47,353 nt of DNA from Candidatus Nitrosopelagicus sp. (GCA_028345295.1 JAOMDA010000010.1:1-47353); one strand, 5' to 3'. Counted from the stretch's first letter, positions 33,462-42,213 are shown. Notes: generated by a model not told the origin, from the sequence alone. Translations and numbers: made by a program.

Positions 33462-34295
33462 GTGGAAATTTCTGTTGGACACACCCCTGATTCAGATGAC
33501 GCATTCATGTTTTACGCTATGCTTACTGGTAAGATAAAATCTGATGATTTTGCTGTTAAGCATGTAATTGGTGATATCGAGGATCTGAATTCCAGAGCAA
33601 AGAATCCAGAGCTTGATGTCACAGCAGTTTCTGTTCATGCGTGTGCGTATATTCCAAACTATACAATACTTAGAAGTGGAGGAAGTTTTGGAATAGGCTA
33701 TGGACCAATTGTCACTGCGACAAAACAGATGTCAGTAGATGAAATAAAAAAATCCAAAATTGCAATACCGGGAAAAATGACATCTGCATTTTTGCTACTG
33801 CAGTTAATGATTGGAAAGTTTGATTATGTAGAAATGAATTTTAGTGAAATTCCAAAGGCAGTAAAAAATGGTCAGGTTGATGTTGGTTTAGTAATTCATG
33901 AAACACAGTTATCATTTGAACAGGAGGGCATTATGAAAATACTTGATGTTGGTGAATGGTGGGATAAAGAAACTGGTGGATTGCCAGTTCCTCTTGGAAT
34001 TAATGTTATGAGTAACAAATTTGACAAACAAACAATTAAAAAATTTGACATATATTTGAAAAACTCAATTGAATTTGCACTAAAACACGACAAAGATGCG
34101 TTGGAATATGCAATGCAGTACAGTAGAGGAAAATCAAAGGAGTTAATTGAAAAATTTGTTAAAATGTATGTTAATCCTGTAACAGTAAACATGGGAAGTG
34201 ATGGAGAAGAATCTATCCGAAAAATGTTTGAAATGGCACATGAAAAAGATCTAGTTCCTGAATTTGAAATTAAGATCTCAGAGTCTTTAGACTGA
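33462..34295 (+). CDS. mqnD: 1,4-dihydroxy-6-naphthoate synthase (MqnD-like)
   Basis: A 277-aa protein of the MqnA/MqnD fold, starting at GTG. ISVGHTPDSDDAFMFYAMLTGK is the MqnD N-terminal pattern; then SVHACAYIPNYTILRSG, IAIPGKMTSAFLLLQL, GLVIHETQLSFE and LPVPLGINVM follow. MqnD converts cyclic dehypoxanthine futalosine into dihydroxynaphthoate in the futalosine route to menaquinone. The futalosine-route gene mqnE lies 1.3 kb downstream on the opposite strand. It overlaps dus by 9 nt, convergently. Confidence 0.9.
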   Translation: MEISVGHTPDSDDAFMFYAMLTGKIKSDDFAVKHVIGDIEDLNSRAKNPELDVTAVSVHACAYIPNYTILRSGGSFGIGYGPIVTATKQMSVDEIKKSKIAIPGKMTSAFLLLQLMIGKFDYVEMNFSEIPKAVKNGQVDVGLVIHETQLSFEQEGIMKILDVGEWWDKETGGLPVPLGINVMSNKFDKQTIKKFDIYLKNSIEFALKHDKDALEYAMQYSRGKSKELIEKFVKMYVNPVTVNMGSDGEESIRKMFEMAHEKDLVPEFEIKISESLD

Positions 34296-35252
34296 AACTG
34301 TTTGAATTAGAATTCTTTTCAATTCATCAATATTTTTTGTAGTTGATAATCTTTTTCGTAATATACTACCACCGATGGTACCTTTTGTAAATCGAATTGC
34401 CTGCTCCTTTATGTTTACAAATTTTATTTTATATTTTGATGTTGCATCAACATAATCTAAAAATGCTTCTAGTCTATCAGAGAAATTATAATTTTTGTAG
34501 ACACCGTATTTCAGATAATCGTTAATCTGTTCAAAAATAAATGGGTTTCCCATTGCACCTCTGCCTATCATAATATAATCACACCCAGTTTGCTCAATCA
34601 TGTTTTTAGCAATTTCAGGAGTTGTGATATCACCGTTTCCAACAATTGGAACATCAACAGTTTCTTTTAATTTTTTTATCATACTCCAGTCAGAATGACC
34701 AGAATATCCCTGTGAGACAGTCCTAGGATGTAGTGTTATCATTTTAATTCCCTCCTGCTCTGCAATTTTTGCGATTTCCTTGAATAGTAATTTGTTAGAA
34801 TCAGAAACGCCTATACGCATTTTTAGCGATACCGGTCTGGTTGTCGAATTTACCATAGTTCTAAAAATTTTACGTGTTAAACCAGAATCCTGTAAAAGTG
34901 CACCACCTGCCATCTGCTTTGTTATATGTGGTGCAGGGCATCCCATATTGTAATCAATTATGTCAAAGAATGGCTCCACAATTTTTGTTGCCTTTTCCAG
35001 TGCGAGAAGATCTGAGCCAAATAATTGTACTGACAGTGGACGCTCTTTTTCAGAAAATTCCAAAAATTCTGTGATATTTTTCATTTGAGTTTTTAATTGC
35101 TCTTCTTTGGCAATAATTGCATGAATACTGGTTAATTCTGTAATAACCAGACCTGCACCCATATTTTTACAGATTAGCCGTAATGCCGGGTCACTCACAC
35201 CAGCCATTGGTGCCAAAAATGCCCTGCTTGAGAAATATGGTAACTCTGACAT
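34287..35252 (-). CDS. dus: tRNA-dihydrouridine synthase
   Basis: A 321-aa flavoenzyme that reduces uridines in tRNA loops. Visible: the N-terminal FLAPMAGVSDPALRLICKN (FMN-binding), ITELTSI, VQLFGSD, the catalytic Cys in YNMGCPAPHITKQMAGGALL (C105), MRIGVSDSN, HPRTVSQGYSG, GNGDITT and MIGRGAMGNPFIF. Closest in pattern to the DusB type. Convergent with mqnD; the opposite neighbour at 35331 is divergent. A TGTGCCAG sequence 29 nt before the ATG weakly resembles the recurring TAGTGCYAA element. Confidence 0.95.
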   Translation of the reverse strand: MSELPYFSSRAFLAPMAGVSDPALRLICKNMGAGLVITELTSIHAIIAKEEQLKTQMKNITEFLEFSEKERPLSVQLFGSDLLALEKATKIVEPFFDIIDYNMGCPAPHITKQMAGGALLQDSGLTRKIFRTMVNSTTRPVSLKMRIGVSDSNKLLFKEIAKIAEQEGIKMITLHPRTVSQGYSGHSDWSMIKKLKETVDVPIVGNGDITTPEIAKNMIEQTGCDYIMIGRGAMGNPFIFEQINDYLKYGVYKNYNFSDRLEAFLDYVDATSKYKIKFVNIKEQAIRFTKGTIGGSILRKRLSTTKNIDELKRILIQTVSV

Positions 35253-35330
35253 ATGATTTCTAATATTTTTTGTTTTTTAAATGTGCCAGTTTCGCTTTTC
35301 TTAAATTAAGCAGATAATTAATTACTCTAA

Positions 35331-35609
35331 ATGCTAGTTGATAAGAAAATTCTAGTTGGTGGACTGACAATGATTATTGTGGGCATTGCATTATCCGCTA
35401 TTCTTGGTGAGGCTACACCAATAGGTCAGGGTGGAATGACTCCTGAAGAGGAACTGGAATTCCTGATGGCAGAGCAACAAAACACTGACTCCAAGACACT
35501 TTCTGGAATCTTAATTGGTGTTGGGTTCCTTCTTGTTCTGATTAGTTTTGGTGCAAGGAGAAAGAAAAAGGGTGGTGCGAAAAAAACCGAAAAGAAACCA
35601 GCTACTTAA
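35331..35609 (+). CDS. Small two-helix membrane protein (92 aa)
   Basis: A 92-aa protein with membrane helices at about residues 8-25 (VGGLTMIIVGIALSAILG) and 58-76 (LSGILIGVGFLLVLISFGA), an external Gly/Glu loop between them, and a Lys-rich cytoplasmic tail (RRKKKGGAKKTEKKPAT). No family recognised. TATA CTTAAATTAAG at about 35300-35309 gives leaderless spacing to the ATG. Overlaps the end of mqnE by 8 nt, convergently. Confidence 0.75.
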   Translation: MLVDKKILVGGLTMIIVGIALSAILGEATPIGQGGMTPEEELEFLMAEQQNTDSKTLSGILIGVGFLLVLISFGARRKKKGGAKKTEKKPAT

Positions 35610-36702
35610 AATGCTGGATTTGATCAAAAAATGTATTTCTCTGGACTGGATTTCTCTTGATTTCTTTTACCAAGTTAGATAATTCAATTAATGATGAATT
35701 TGTTGGTTTGCCAGCTGCACGATAAATTTCTTCAGAAAATGCAGTACCAACTAGATCACTTCCACCGTTACACAATGCAACTTGTGCCAGTTTTTTTCCA
35801 TATGCAACCCAATAAACAGAAATATTATTCAAAGCACCAGCAAGCATTAACCTTGACAATGCAATAATTTTAAGATCATATAAGGATGAACACTCTTGTG
35901 TAACTTTGTGTTCGTTTTCCAATTCTGTATTATCAAGACTGAATTTCAAAGGTATGAAAGTAAGAAACCCCTTAGTTCTTTTTTGTAATTCACGAATTTT
36001 GATCAAATGATCAATCACATGTTCAGGTTTTTCAATATGACCGTAAAGCATTGTTGCATTACTTTTTATTCCTAGATTATGTGCAATCTCAATTGTATCA
36101 AGCCATTCTTGGCCAGTGCATTTCCCTCTTACAATTTTGTTCCTAATTTCTGGATGAAATAATTCTGCACCGCCTCCTGGCATTGAATCAAGTCCTGCAT
36201 TTTTTAGTCTGGTAAGAATTTCTTTAATAGAATTTTTTGTAAGCTTTGATAAATAGAAAATCTCTGCGGCAGTAAATGCCTTGATTGTTAGGTTCTTGTG
36301 TTTTTGCTTTATTGCTTTCATCATTTCTTCATAGTAATCAAGTGGTAAATCTGGATGAAAGCCTCCAACAATGTGTACTTCTGTTGCACCTAGTTGCTCT
36401 GCAGATGAAACACGTTTTTCAATCTCTTCTGGTGATAATGTGTATGCATCGTCTTCATCACCTTTTCTGTAGAATGCACACATCTGACAACTTGCAGCAC
36501 AAACATTTGTGTAATTCATATAATATGACGCTGTAAATGTTACATCATCTCCGACCAATTTTTGCCTAGTTAATTCGGCAGTTGCTCCAAGCATATGGAT
36601 ATTTTCATAATTCATTAATTCCATTCCATCATCAAATGTGAGTTCTTCACCTGCTACAGCACGATCGATTGCTGCAGATTTTCCAATCATACTTTCTAGC
36701 AT
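35602..36702 (-). CDS. mqnE: Aminofutalosine synthase (radical SAM, MqnE)
   Basis: A 366-aa radical SAM enzyme. I use the ATG at 36702, which is about 25 nt from a TATA; earlier in-frame ATGs (36711, 36735) are too close to it. The cluster-binding C68-x3-C72-x2-C75 (VCAASCQMCAF) is intact. GLDSMPGGGAELFHPEIR and TMLYGHIEKPEHVIDHL are typical of MqnE rather than MqnC. It joins 3-(1-carboxyvinyl)oxybenzoate to SAM to give aminofutalosine, on the path to menaquinone. Together with mqnD it shows this organism uses the futalosine route. Confidence 0.92.
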   Translation of the reverse strand: MLESMIGKSAAIDRAVAGEELTFDDGMELMNYENIHMLGATAELTRQKLVGDDVTFTASYYMNYTNVCAASCQMCAFYRKGDEDDAYTLSPEEIEKRVSSAEQLGATEVHIVGGFHPDLPLDYYEEMMKAIKQKHKNLTIKAFTAAEIFYLSKLTKNSIKEILTRLKNAGLDSMPGGGAELFHPEIRNKIVRGKCTGQEWLDTIEIAHNLGIKSNATMLYGHIEKPEHVIDHLIKIRELQKRTKGFLTFIPLKFSLDNTELENEHKVTQECSSLYDLKIIALSRLMLAGALNNISVYWVAYGKKLAQVALCNGGSDLVGTAFSEEIYRAAGKPTNSSLIELSNLVKEIKRNPVQRNTFFDQIQHFK

Positions 36703-36721
36703 AAAACCCATGTTTTTGATC

Positions 36722-36732
36722 AAAATATAAAA
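36722..36732. promoter_or_regulatory. Shared bidirectional TATA element
   Basis: AAAATATAAAA is centred at 36727, 25 nt from the mqnE ATG (36702, minus) and 26 nt from the zinc-finger ATG (36753, plus). It is the only TATA in the 50-bp gap and nearly symmetric. Confidence 0.5.
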
Positions 36733-36752
36733 CATGACAATTTACTGGTTAC

Positions 36753-36926
36753 ATGGTTCTGCCTTTAGTTGATGAAGATAAGCCAAAGTGCTTTTTATGC
36801 CATATTATGTTTGAAAGCATAAAAGAACTAAAAAATCACCAAAAAACAGATCATAAAGATTTTTTTGAATTCCATGAAAATGAACAAAAAAGAGAGCCCG
36901 CACCTGGCGACGTTTCTATTTTTTAA
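36753..36926 (+). CDS. C2H2 zinc-finger protein (57 aa)
   Basis: A 57-codon ORF with a textbook classical finger: C13-x2-C16-x3-F20-x5-L26-x2-H29-x4-H34 (CFLCHIMFESIKELKNHQ..). All conserved hydrophobic positions match. Classical C2H2 fingers bind DNA, RNA or proteins; a single finger in a prokaryote is usually part of a small regulator. An acidic and proline tail follows. The start is 26 nt from the shared TATA. It overlaps the end of the convergent TPR gene by 11 nt. Confidence 0.8.
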   Translation: MVLPLVDEDKPKCFLCHIMFESIKELKNHQKTDHKDFFEFHENEQKREPAPGDVSIF

Positions 36927-37401
36927 TTTTTTTTGAGTCTAATAGCTTTAAGGCAGTTTCTTTGCTAATGCTTGCTAATTCAAGATCCTTATCAATTGAT
37001 AATGCTTTTTTGAAGTATCTCAGTGCATCATTTATTTTTCCTTGTTCACCTAATGTCAAGCCTTTGTATGCATATGTTAATGCAAATTTTTTATTTATTT
37101 TAAGTGCTAAATCGTAAAGAGTAATTGCATCATCATATTTTTTTAAAGCATGTAAAACTGAGCCTTTCCCAATTAATGCATTAACATTTTTTGGATCAAT
37201 TTCCAGTGCAGAGTCAAAAAATTCTATTGATTTCTTATTCTCCCCAATCCTTTGTAATGTAGTAGCTTTATCAATCAGTGCTCCTATATTTTTTGAATCA
37301 TTATTTAATACTCTATCATAAATTTTTATTGCTTCAGAAAATTCCTGATTATCACATAATTCTGCTGCATTCTCTAACATTTCATTAAAATATTTTTTCA
37401 A
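36916..37401 (-). CDS. TPR repeat protein (161 aa)
   Basis: A 161-aa protein with about four tetratricopeptide repeats (EFSEAIKIYDRVLNNDSKN, ENKKSIEFFDSALEIDPKN, KYDDAITLYDLALKINKK, KINDALRYFKKALSIDKD). TPRs form a groove for binding another protein. No signal peptide or other domain. A second, shorter TPR gene lies upstream, probably in the same transcript. Partner unknown. Confidence 0.92.
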   Translation of the reverse strand: MKKYFNEMLENAAELCDNQEFSEAIKIYDRVLNNDSKNIGALIDKATTLQRIGENKKSIEFFDSALEIDPKNVNALIGKGSVLHALKKYDDAITLYDLALKINKKFALTYAYKGLTLGEQGKINDALRYFKKALSIDKDLELASISKETALKLLDSKKIKK

Positions 37402-37453
37402 TACACTTTATCATTTTAACTAAAGTATATGCATTAGTAATTTTTGCTATCAA

Positions 37454-37681
37454 TTAGGAAGATGCTTTATCTCGTGGATCTAACTCAAGTGATTTATTAT
37501 AACAATCTAATGCCTCATCATATCTACCAAGACTCCGTAATGCAGCACCTTTAAGATTTAATAAATTTGGATTTTTAGGATCTAAAAGCAATGATTGCTC
37601 AAAACAGCCTAATGCATCAGTGAATTTACCTTCTACAAGATACTTTTTTCCAGATTTAACTAATTCATTGATTGATCGCAT
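37454..37681 (-). CDS. Short TPR protein (75 aa)
   Basis: A 75-aa protein with two tetratricopeptide repeats (KFTDALGCFEQSLLLDPKN and RYDEALDCYNKSLELDPRD) after a short helix. It is complete, ending at a stop after RDKASS. It is separated by 52 bp from the longer TPR gene downstream. It may be the product of a local duplication, or a small adaptor. Confidence 0.82.
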   Translation of the reverse strand: MRSINELVKSGKKYLVEGKFTDALGCFEQSLLLDPKNPNLLNLKGAALRSLGRYDEALDCYNKSLELDPRDKASS

Positions 37682-37717
37682 GTCTTAGTATACAACTAAC
37701 TAATAGATAATCTTCGT

Positions 37718-39034
37718 CTAAGTTGAAACTCTATAGTAATCCCATTTCTCAGGATCAAACTTCTTTACAAATTCAATAGTCTTTTCATATTTTGTTCTAT
37801 GTTGTATTACATCACGCATAGCAAAACTAGTCATGTATTTGTAACCCTTAGAATGAACCTGCAACATGAATAATTGACGAATTTCACGACCACCATGAAA
37901 TCCCCAATAGCCATTCTTTATTGCAATTGGTTCTAAAAATATTGTATTATTCTTACCATAATTTTTATCATTTATTTCAGATTGGAAATTATATGATTCC
38001 AATGGACCACCCTTTGCAAACCCAATAACTGATCCTTTAGAATTTCCAACACGTAATGTATTTAGAATTGTCTCTTCATCATGAACTGAATCAACAAAAT
38101 CTTCTCTAGTAAATTGGAGTGGTTTTGGCAACTCCCTATAAATTTCCAATAATGAATCAATCAATTCCTCATTAGTGGTTTTTTCAATACATGGAATCAA
38201 AGCAAGTCCTTCATAAGTAAATTTATTATAAATTTGAATTTCTTCTTGACGTAATTTCATAAAACTAGTAATATTATCAAGAAAATTTTTTCGCATGTGT
38301 TTTGGTAAACCGTTTAAAAGTAATTCACACATTTCTGCATCATTGTTAAGCATATCTTCAAAAAATGAAACAGATCTTCTAACAATCAATGCAGGATGCC
38401 ATCCAGATGCATGTGCATTCATCTTTGCCATCTCCATTGCCTTTCCAAAATCACCAAGTGAGTAACCGCCAACACGATCACCGACTGAGAGAAAATGTCC
38501 AAGCATTTTAAAATGATCATGTAATTCAGGTTTATTTTTTGTTACAGATGATGTGTTAAAATAATTTTTCATTTGTTTTTCAGTTATAATTTTCGTATCG
38601 CCAGACCATGGATAAACAGTTCTTGAAATTAATGCACAAATAATAGAAGGATCAAGTTTTACATTTTTTAAAAGTAGTTGTATGGTTTCATCTTTTGTGA
38701 TAAATTGAATAACATTTTTCTCGTGAGGTTTATCGGCAGATTTGGAAGGATCAAAATCATGTAATAGTGCAGATGCAAATAGATACTTTACATCATCTAG
38801 GGAAATTTTCTTTTGTACGAGTAAATTTGTTGCTGATAGTAATGTAACATAAGTTACCTCTAGTTCATGATCAATGTTATGGTATCCATAATAATCACTT
38901 GATAACCCATTTTTGTTGAATAATTCAGTAGTATAATCAAGCAATTTGATAGTATCATCAGTTGCAAGGTTAATTGATGATAAAAGATCAAATATTCCAT
39001 TTCTGAGTGAATGGTAATTTGCAAATTCTTGCAT
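37718..39034 (-). CDS. HD-domain protein with C-terminal GNAT-like region
   Basis: A 438-aa protein. Residues 25-190 look like an HD/PDEase metal-dependent phosphohydrolase: YGYHNIDHELEV (H52, H56), then ASALLHDFDPS (H92-D93) and a later H in PELHDHFKMLGHFLSVGDR. Residues about 300-438 resemble a GNAT acetyltransferase: GSVIGFAKGGPLESY, TIFLEPIAIKNGYWGFHG, GREIRQLFMLQVHSKGYKYM. The order of the two halves in one chain is unusual. Cyclic-nucleotide or nucleotide turnover is possible for the first half; the acyl acceptor for the second is unknown. Both calls rest on motif reading. Confidence 0.7.
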   Translation of the reverse strand: MQEFANYHSLRNGIFDLLSSINLATDDTIKLLDYTTELFNKNGLSSDYYGYHNIDHELEVTYVTLLSATNLLVQKKISLDDVKYLFASALLHDFDPSKSADKPHEKNVIQFITKDETIQLLLKNVKLDPSIICALISRTVYPWSGDTKIITEKQMKNYFNTSSVTKNKPELHDHFKMLGHFLSVGDRVGGYSLGDFGKAMEMAKMNAHASGWHPALIVRRSVSFFEDMLNNDAEMCELLLNGLPKHMRKNFLDNITSFMKLRQEEIQIYNKFTYEGLALIPCIEKTTNEELIDSLLEIYRELPKPLQFTREDFVDSVHDEETILNTLRVGNSKGSVIGFAKGGPLESYNFQSEINDKNYGKNNTIFLEPIAIKNGYWGFHGGREIRQLFMLQVHSKGYKYMTSFAMRDVIQHRTKYEKTIEFVKKFDPEKWDYYRVST

Positions 39035-39088
39035 TAGGATCGGATCAAATAGGTTGTTTTTAAGTTATTTTCTTAGCATGAAAATAAG

Positions 39089-39097
39089 TTATAAACT
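39089..39097 (+). promoter_or_regulatory. TATA box of permease operon
   Basis: TTATAAACT is centred 25 nt before the TTG at 39118, favouring TTG as the start of the first permease. Confidence 0.5.
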
Positions 39098-39117
39098 AAA
39101 TTATTATTTTTAGGGTA

Positions 39118-40173
39118 TTGAGTCTTAAAAGATACCTAGCTACAAGAGCAGCCACAATGTTTGGTGTGTTAATGATCACATTACTTTTGACAATTTTATT
39201 AGTTGGTTCCAATATGGATATAATTCTCAAACAGGGAGTAATGTTTCAAGTAAGAGCAGAAATTATTGAAAATCCCTCAATAGCAGAAAGTTTTGCAAGT
39301 CCAGAAGAGTTTGAGATATTTGTTCAGAATGAAATTGATGAGAGGATTAAAATTCTTGGACTAGACAAACCATGGTATTCGCCAGAACGTGTTGGATTAA
39401 CAATGTATAAGATTTTAATTTTAGATTTTGGTAATGCCACATTTCTAACCAGTGATTCAGGTTCATCAAATGTAGGTGACATTCTCTTGGAAAAAATTCC
39501 ACGTACTATTTTACTATTTACAACTGCAACTATAATTATCTCAATTATTGGAATATTCTTAGGTGCTGCATCAAGTAATAAAATTGGTTCCATTACTGAT
39601 AGAATAACTTCAACATTTGCAATTGTAAGCAGTAGCTTCCCAGTATGGTGGATAGGAATGTTGATGATCTTTCTTTTTGCATTTGTATATCAAATTTTTC
39701 CTGCAAGAGCAACACCAACTATAGATTCAAGTGATCCTGGTTATATTTTCTCACTACTATATCATATGACACTACCACTAATCACAATTTCATTAATAGG
39801 GTTTGGTTCATGGGCATATTTAGTAAGAAACTTCATGGTAGGAATACTACAAGAGGATTACATAACTGCAAAAAAAATTATGGGAATAAGTAAAAAGAAA
39901 ATAATATACAAACATGCATTAAAAAATGCTGCCCCACCAATTGTAACAGTACTTGCATTAAGTTTATCTGGTTCATTAGGTGGTGCTATAATTACTGAGG
40001 CAGTATTTGATTGGCCTGGTATGGGACGATTATATTTTGATGCTATTGGAGTAATGGATTTACCTATAATAATTGGATCAACATACATACTGACAGTTCT
40101 ATTTCTTGTGAGTATTTTTATTGCAGATTTACTATATGGATACTTTGATCCCAGAGTGAGAAAAGGAAATTGA
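39118..40173 (+). CDS. ABC transporter permease, DppB type
   Basis: A 351-aa membrane protein starting at TTG. RYLATRAATMFGVLMITLLLT is the typical DppB N-terminal helix; the coupling helix region near the end has EDYITAKKIMGISKKKIIYKHALKNAAPP (EAA motif), followed by GSLGGAIITEAVFDWPGMGRL. It forms half of the membrane channel of a peptide/nickel-type importer. Its stop overlaps the next permease's TTG start (TTGA), so the two halves are made together. No solute-binding protein or ATPase genes lie in the window. Confidence 0.93.
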   Translation: MSLKRYLATRAATMFGVLMITLLLTILLVGSNMDIILKQGVMFQVRAEIIENPSIAESFASPEEFEIFVQNEIDERIKILGLDKPWYSPERVGLTMYKILILDFGNATFLTSDSGSSNVGDILLEKIPRTILLFTTATIIISIIGIFLGAASSNKIGSITDRITSTFAIVSSSFPVWWIGMLMIFLFAFVYQIFPARATPTIDSSDPGYIFSLLYHMTLPLITISLIGFGSWAYLVRNFMVGILQEDYITAKKIMGISKKKIIYKHALKNAAPPIVTVLALSLSGSLGGAIITEAVFDWPGMGRLYFDAIGVMDLPIIIGSTYILTVLFLVSIFIADLLYGYFDPRVRKGN

Positions 40174-41534
40174 GTCTAAATTCTTCAGTGGATATTAAAA
40201 ATGAATTTATGAGAAGTAAGATAGGAATTACAGGTATATTTATCCTATTAACGTTAATTGTAGTCTCAATTTTTACTATAATTACAATTCCTTCAGAAAC
40301 ATTTCAAGATTGGAATAATCCTGAAAAATGGGTTTCATACCCAAAAACTTCAGTTCCAAACTGGATTAACATGTTTATGTTTGAAAAAATTCCAGAACAT
40401 AAAATACTTGAACCAGAAAATATTACTGATAGACATGATGGAATTTTTGTAACATCACAACAATTTAGATTCAATTACGAGTTTAATGATTTTCCTAGTG
40501 ATTTTATGTATAAATTTAATTTAGAATATATTGGTTCACCGTTAGTAGAGATTAATGTTATAAGACCAGATGGACTAATGTTGGAATTACTTCAGACATC
40601 ACTACCACATACAAAAGAATTAACCGTATATGAACAACGAATTTTTTCTAGTGATAGTTTAATAAGAAAAAATCTTACCATGCAATCTCAATTATATGAA
40701 TTTGAAATTAATAAATTAAACTCAACCGATCTAATTTTTTCAAATAAAATAGAACGCGAAGTTCTCAATGGTGATTATGTATTTATGATAAATGTATATG
40801 ATCTTGAATCTCAAAATAAATTTCTTGACTCACAACTAATTATTGGTGGAAAAGCATTTGGTGCAATGGGTACCGATGAACTACGAAGAGATCTAGCAAT
40901 AGGCCTCTTATGGGGAACTCCATTAGCACTGTTCATTGGAATTTCTGTCTCAATAGGTTCTGTTGTTGTTGGACTAGTTTATGGAGTTTATTCAGGATAC
41001 AAAGGGAAAAAAACAGATGAGGTGATGATGCGATTTAATGATGTTATTTACGCATTACCAGCATTACCTTTTTTGATTATTCTAGCAGTAACAATAAGTA
41101 ACAGCATATTCCTCATGATAGGATTTTTGATGATTTTTAGTTGGGTTGGTATTGCAAAAGTTTCTAGAAGTATGTCACTACAAATTAAAACTAGACAGTA
41201 TGTAGAGGCAGCAAAAATCATGGGTCAAAAGGACTCAAAGATTATCTTCAGGCATATTATACCTCAGATGTTACCTTATGTCTTTGCAAGTGTTGCTATT
41301 TCTGTACCTGCTGCAATAACCACTGAAGCAGGATTAAGCTTTCTTGGACTTGGTGATCCATCATTTCCAACATGGGGTCAAATTCTACATGATGCTAATA
41401 CATATGGTGCTGCAGCACAAGGCTTTTGGTGGTGGATTATTCCACCTGGACTACTAATAGCAGTAACAGGTCTAGCTTTTGTCTTTATAGGAAATGCACT
41501 TGACACAATTGTTAACCCAAAATTAAAACGTTAG
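40170..41534 (+). CDS. ABC transporter permease, DppC type, with long external insert
   Basis: A 454-aa permease. The C-terminal two thirds (from about 240) are a normal DppC channel: DLAIGLLWGTPLALFIGIS, the EAA-type AAKIMGQKDSKIIFRHIIPQ and EAGLSFLGLGDPSFPTWGQIL. Between the first helix (20-40) and the second lies an extra region of about 150-180 residues (about 45-235), beta-rich and probably external. Usual DppC proteins are about 300 aa. The insert could bind substrate or replace a binding protein (inference). Starts at TTG coupled to DppB. Confidence 0.9.
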   Translation: MSLNSSVDIKNEFMRSKIGITGIFILLTLIVVSIFTIITIPSETFQDWNNPEKWVSYPKTSVPNWINMFMFEKIPEHKILEPENITDRHDGIFVTSQQFRFNYEFNDFPSDFMYKFNLEYIGSPLVEINVIRPDGLMLELLQTSLPHTKELTVYEQRIFSSDSLIRKNLTMQSQLYEFEINKLNSTDLIFSNKIEREVLNGDYVFMINVYDLESQNKFLDSQLIIGGKAFGAMGTDELRRDLAIGLLWGTPLALFIGISVSIGSVVVGLVYGVYSGYKGKKTDEVMMRFNDVIYALPALPFLIILAVTISNSIFLMIGFLMIFSWVGIAKVSRSMSLQIKTRQYVEAAKIMGQKDSKIIFRHIIPQMLPYVFASVAISVPAAITTEAGLSFLGLGDPSFPTWGQILHDANTYGAAAQGFWWWIIPPGLLIAVTGLAFVFIGNALDTIVNPKLKR

Positions 41535-41870
41535 TCAGTTTTCAGTACTAAATTTTCGTATAACACCAATAGTATTATCATTTAGTTTAATTGTATATGT
41601 TGCAGCATTTGGATCAGAATCTTTTTCATTGTTTAACATTTCAGCAAATTTTGTTTTCTGTTCTTCAACAGCACCTGCCTCATGTGCACATAAATTAAAT
41701 GCCTTTAAATGTAAATTATTCTCAAGTAAATAAGAAATAAATTTTTTATAATTATCTATGTTAAACCAATCCATATTCTTTTCTTCGCATGCTGAAATCC
41801 AGACATCAATTGAGTTATGGAAAAAAACTTTTTTACGAATTGTATCTAATGCTAATTCTGTATTTGACAT
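41535..41870 (-). CDS. Conserved protein (111 aa), unknown
   Basis: A 111-aa protein from ATG 41870; the frame opens 7 codons upstream, overlapping the zinc-ribbon gene. ELALDTIRKKVFFHNSIDVWISACEEKNM and LLENNLHLKAFNLCAHEAGAVEEQ suggest a helical core with a C-terminal strand pair. No domain recognised. Its end adjoins the dppC-type stop on the other strand without a gap. Confidence 0.7.
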   Translation of the reverse strand: MSNTELALDTIRKKVFFHNSIDVWISACEEKNMDWFNIDNYKKFISYLLENNLHLKAFNLCAHEAGAVEEQKTKFAEMLNNEKDSDPNAATYTIKLNDNTIGVIRKFSTEN

Positions 41871-41877
41871 TTTATTA

Positions 41878-42213
41878 CTAAAACATTGCACGCTTCATTG
41901 ATGAACCACAACGTGGACATTCTCGTGCATTGTAAACTTTGTGACACACTAAACATTCATACTTGATCTTCGATGAATTTTCTGAGTTTTGACCAAATAA
42001 GCCACCGAATCTACCACCAGAGCCTGAACCAGTGCCACCGCCATATCCTCCACGCATTCTATTCATCATTCGGCGTCTAAGAATCAGTGGAAATGCAATA
42101 AATAATGCTAATGCTGCACCTAGACCATATGGAAAAGGTAAAACCATTTGCAATCCTATGCTTACAGCTAATGATGCAAAAAGGAATATTAAATAAGATT
42201 TGTAGTTAATCAA
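41878..42213 (-). CDS. Membrane protein with C-terminal zinc ribbon
   Basis: A protein with two membrane helices (SYLIFLFASLAVSIGLQMV and GLGAALALFIAFPLIL), a Gly-rich flexible stretch (RGGYGGGTGSGSGGRFGG), and a zinc ribbon at the very C-terminus (YECLVCHKVYNARECPRCGS). The frame continues upstream to 42342 but overlaps the JAMM gene; the TTG at 42213 starts just before the first helix and lies about 20-30 nt after TATA-like elements. The start is uncertain. It ends the coiled-coil/JAMM run. Confidence 0.78.
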   Translation of the reverse strand: MINYKSYLIFLFASLAVSIGLQMVLPFPYGLGAALALFIAFPLILRRRMMNRMRGGYGGGTGSGSGGRFGGLFGQNSENSSKIKYECLVCHKVYNARECPRCGSSMKRAMF

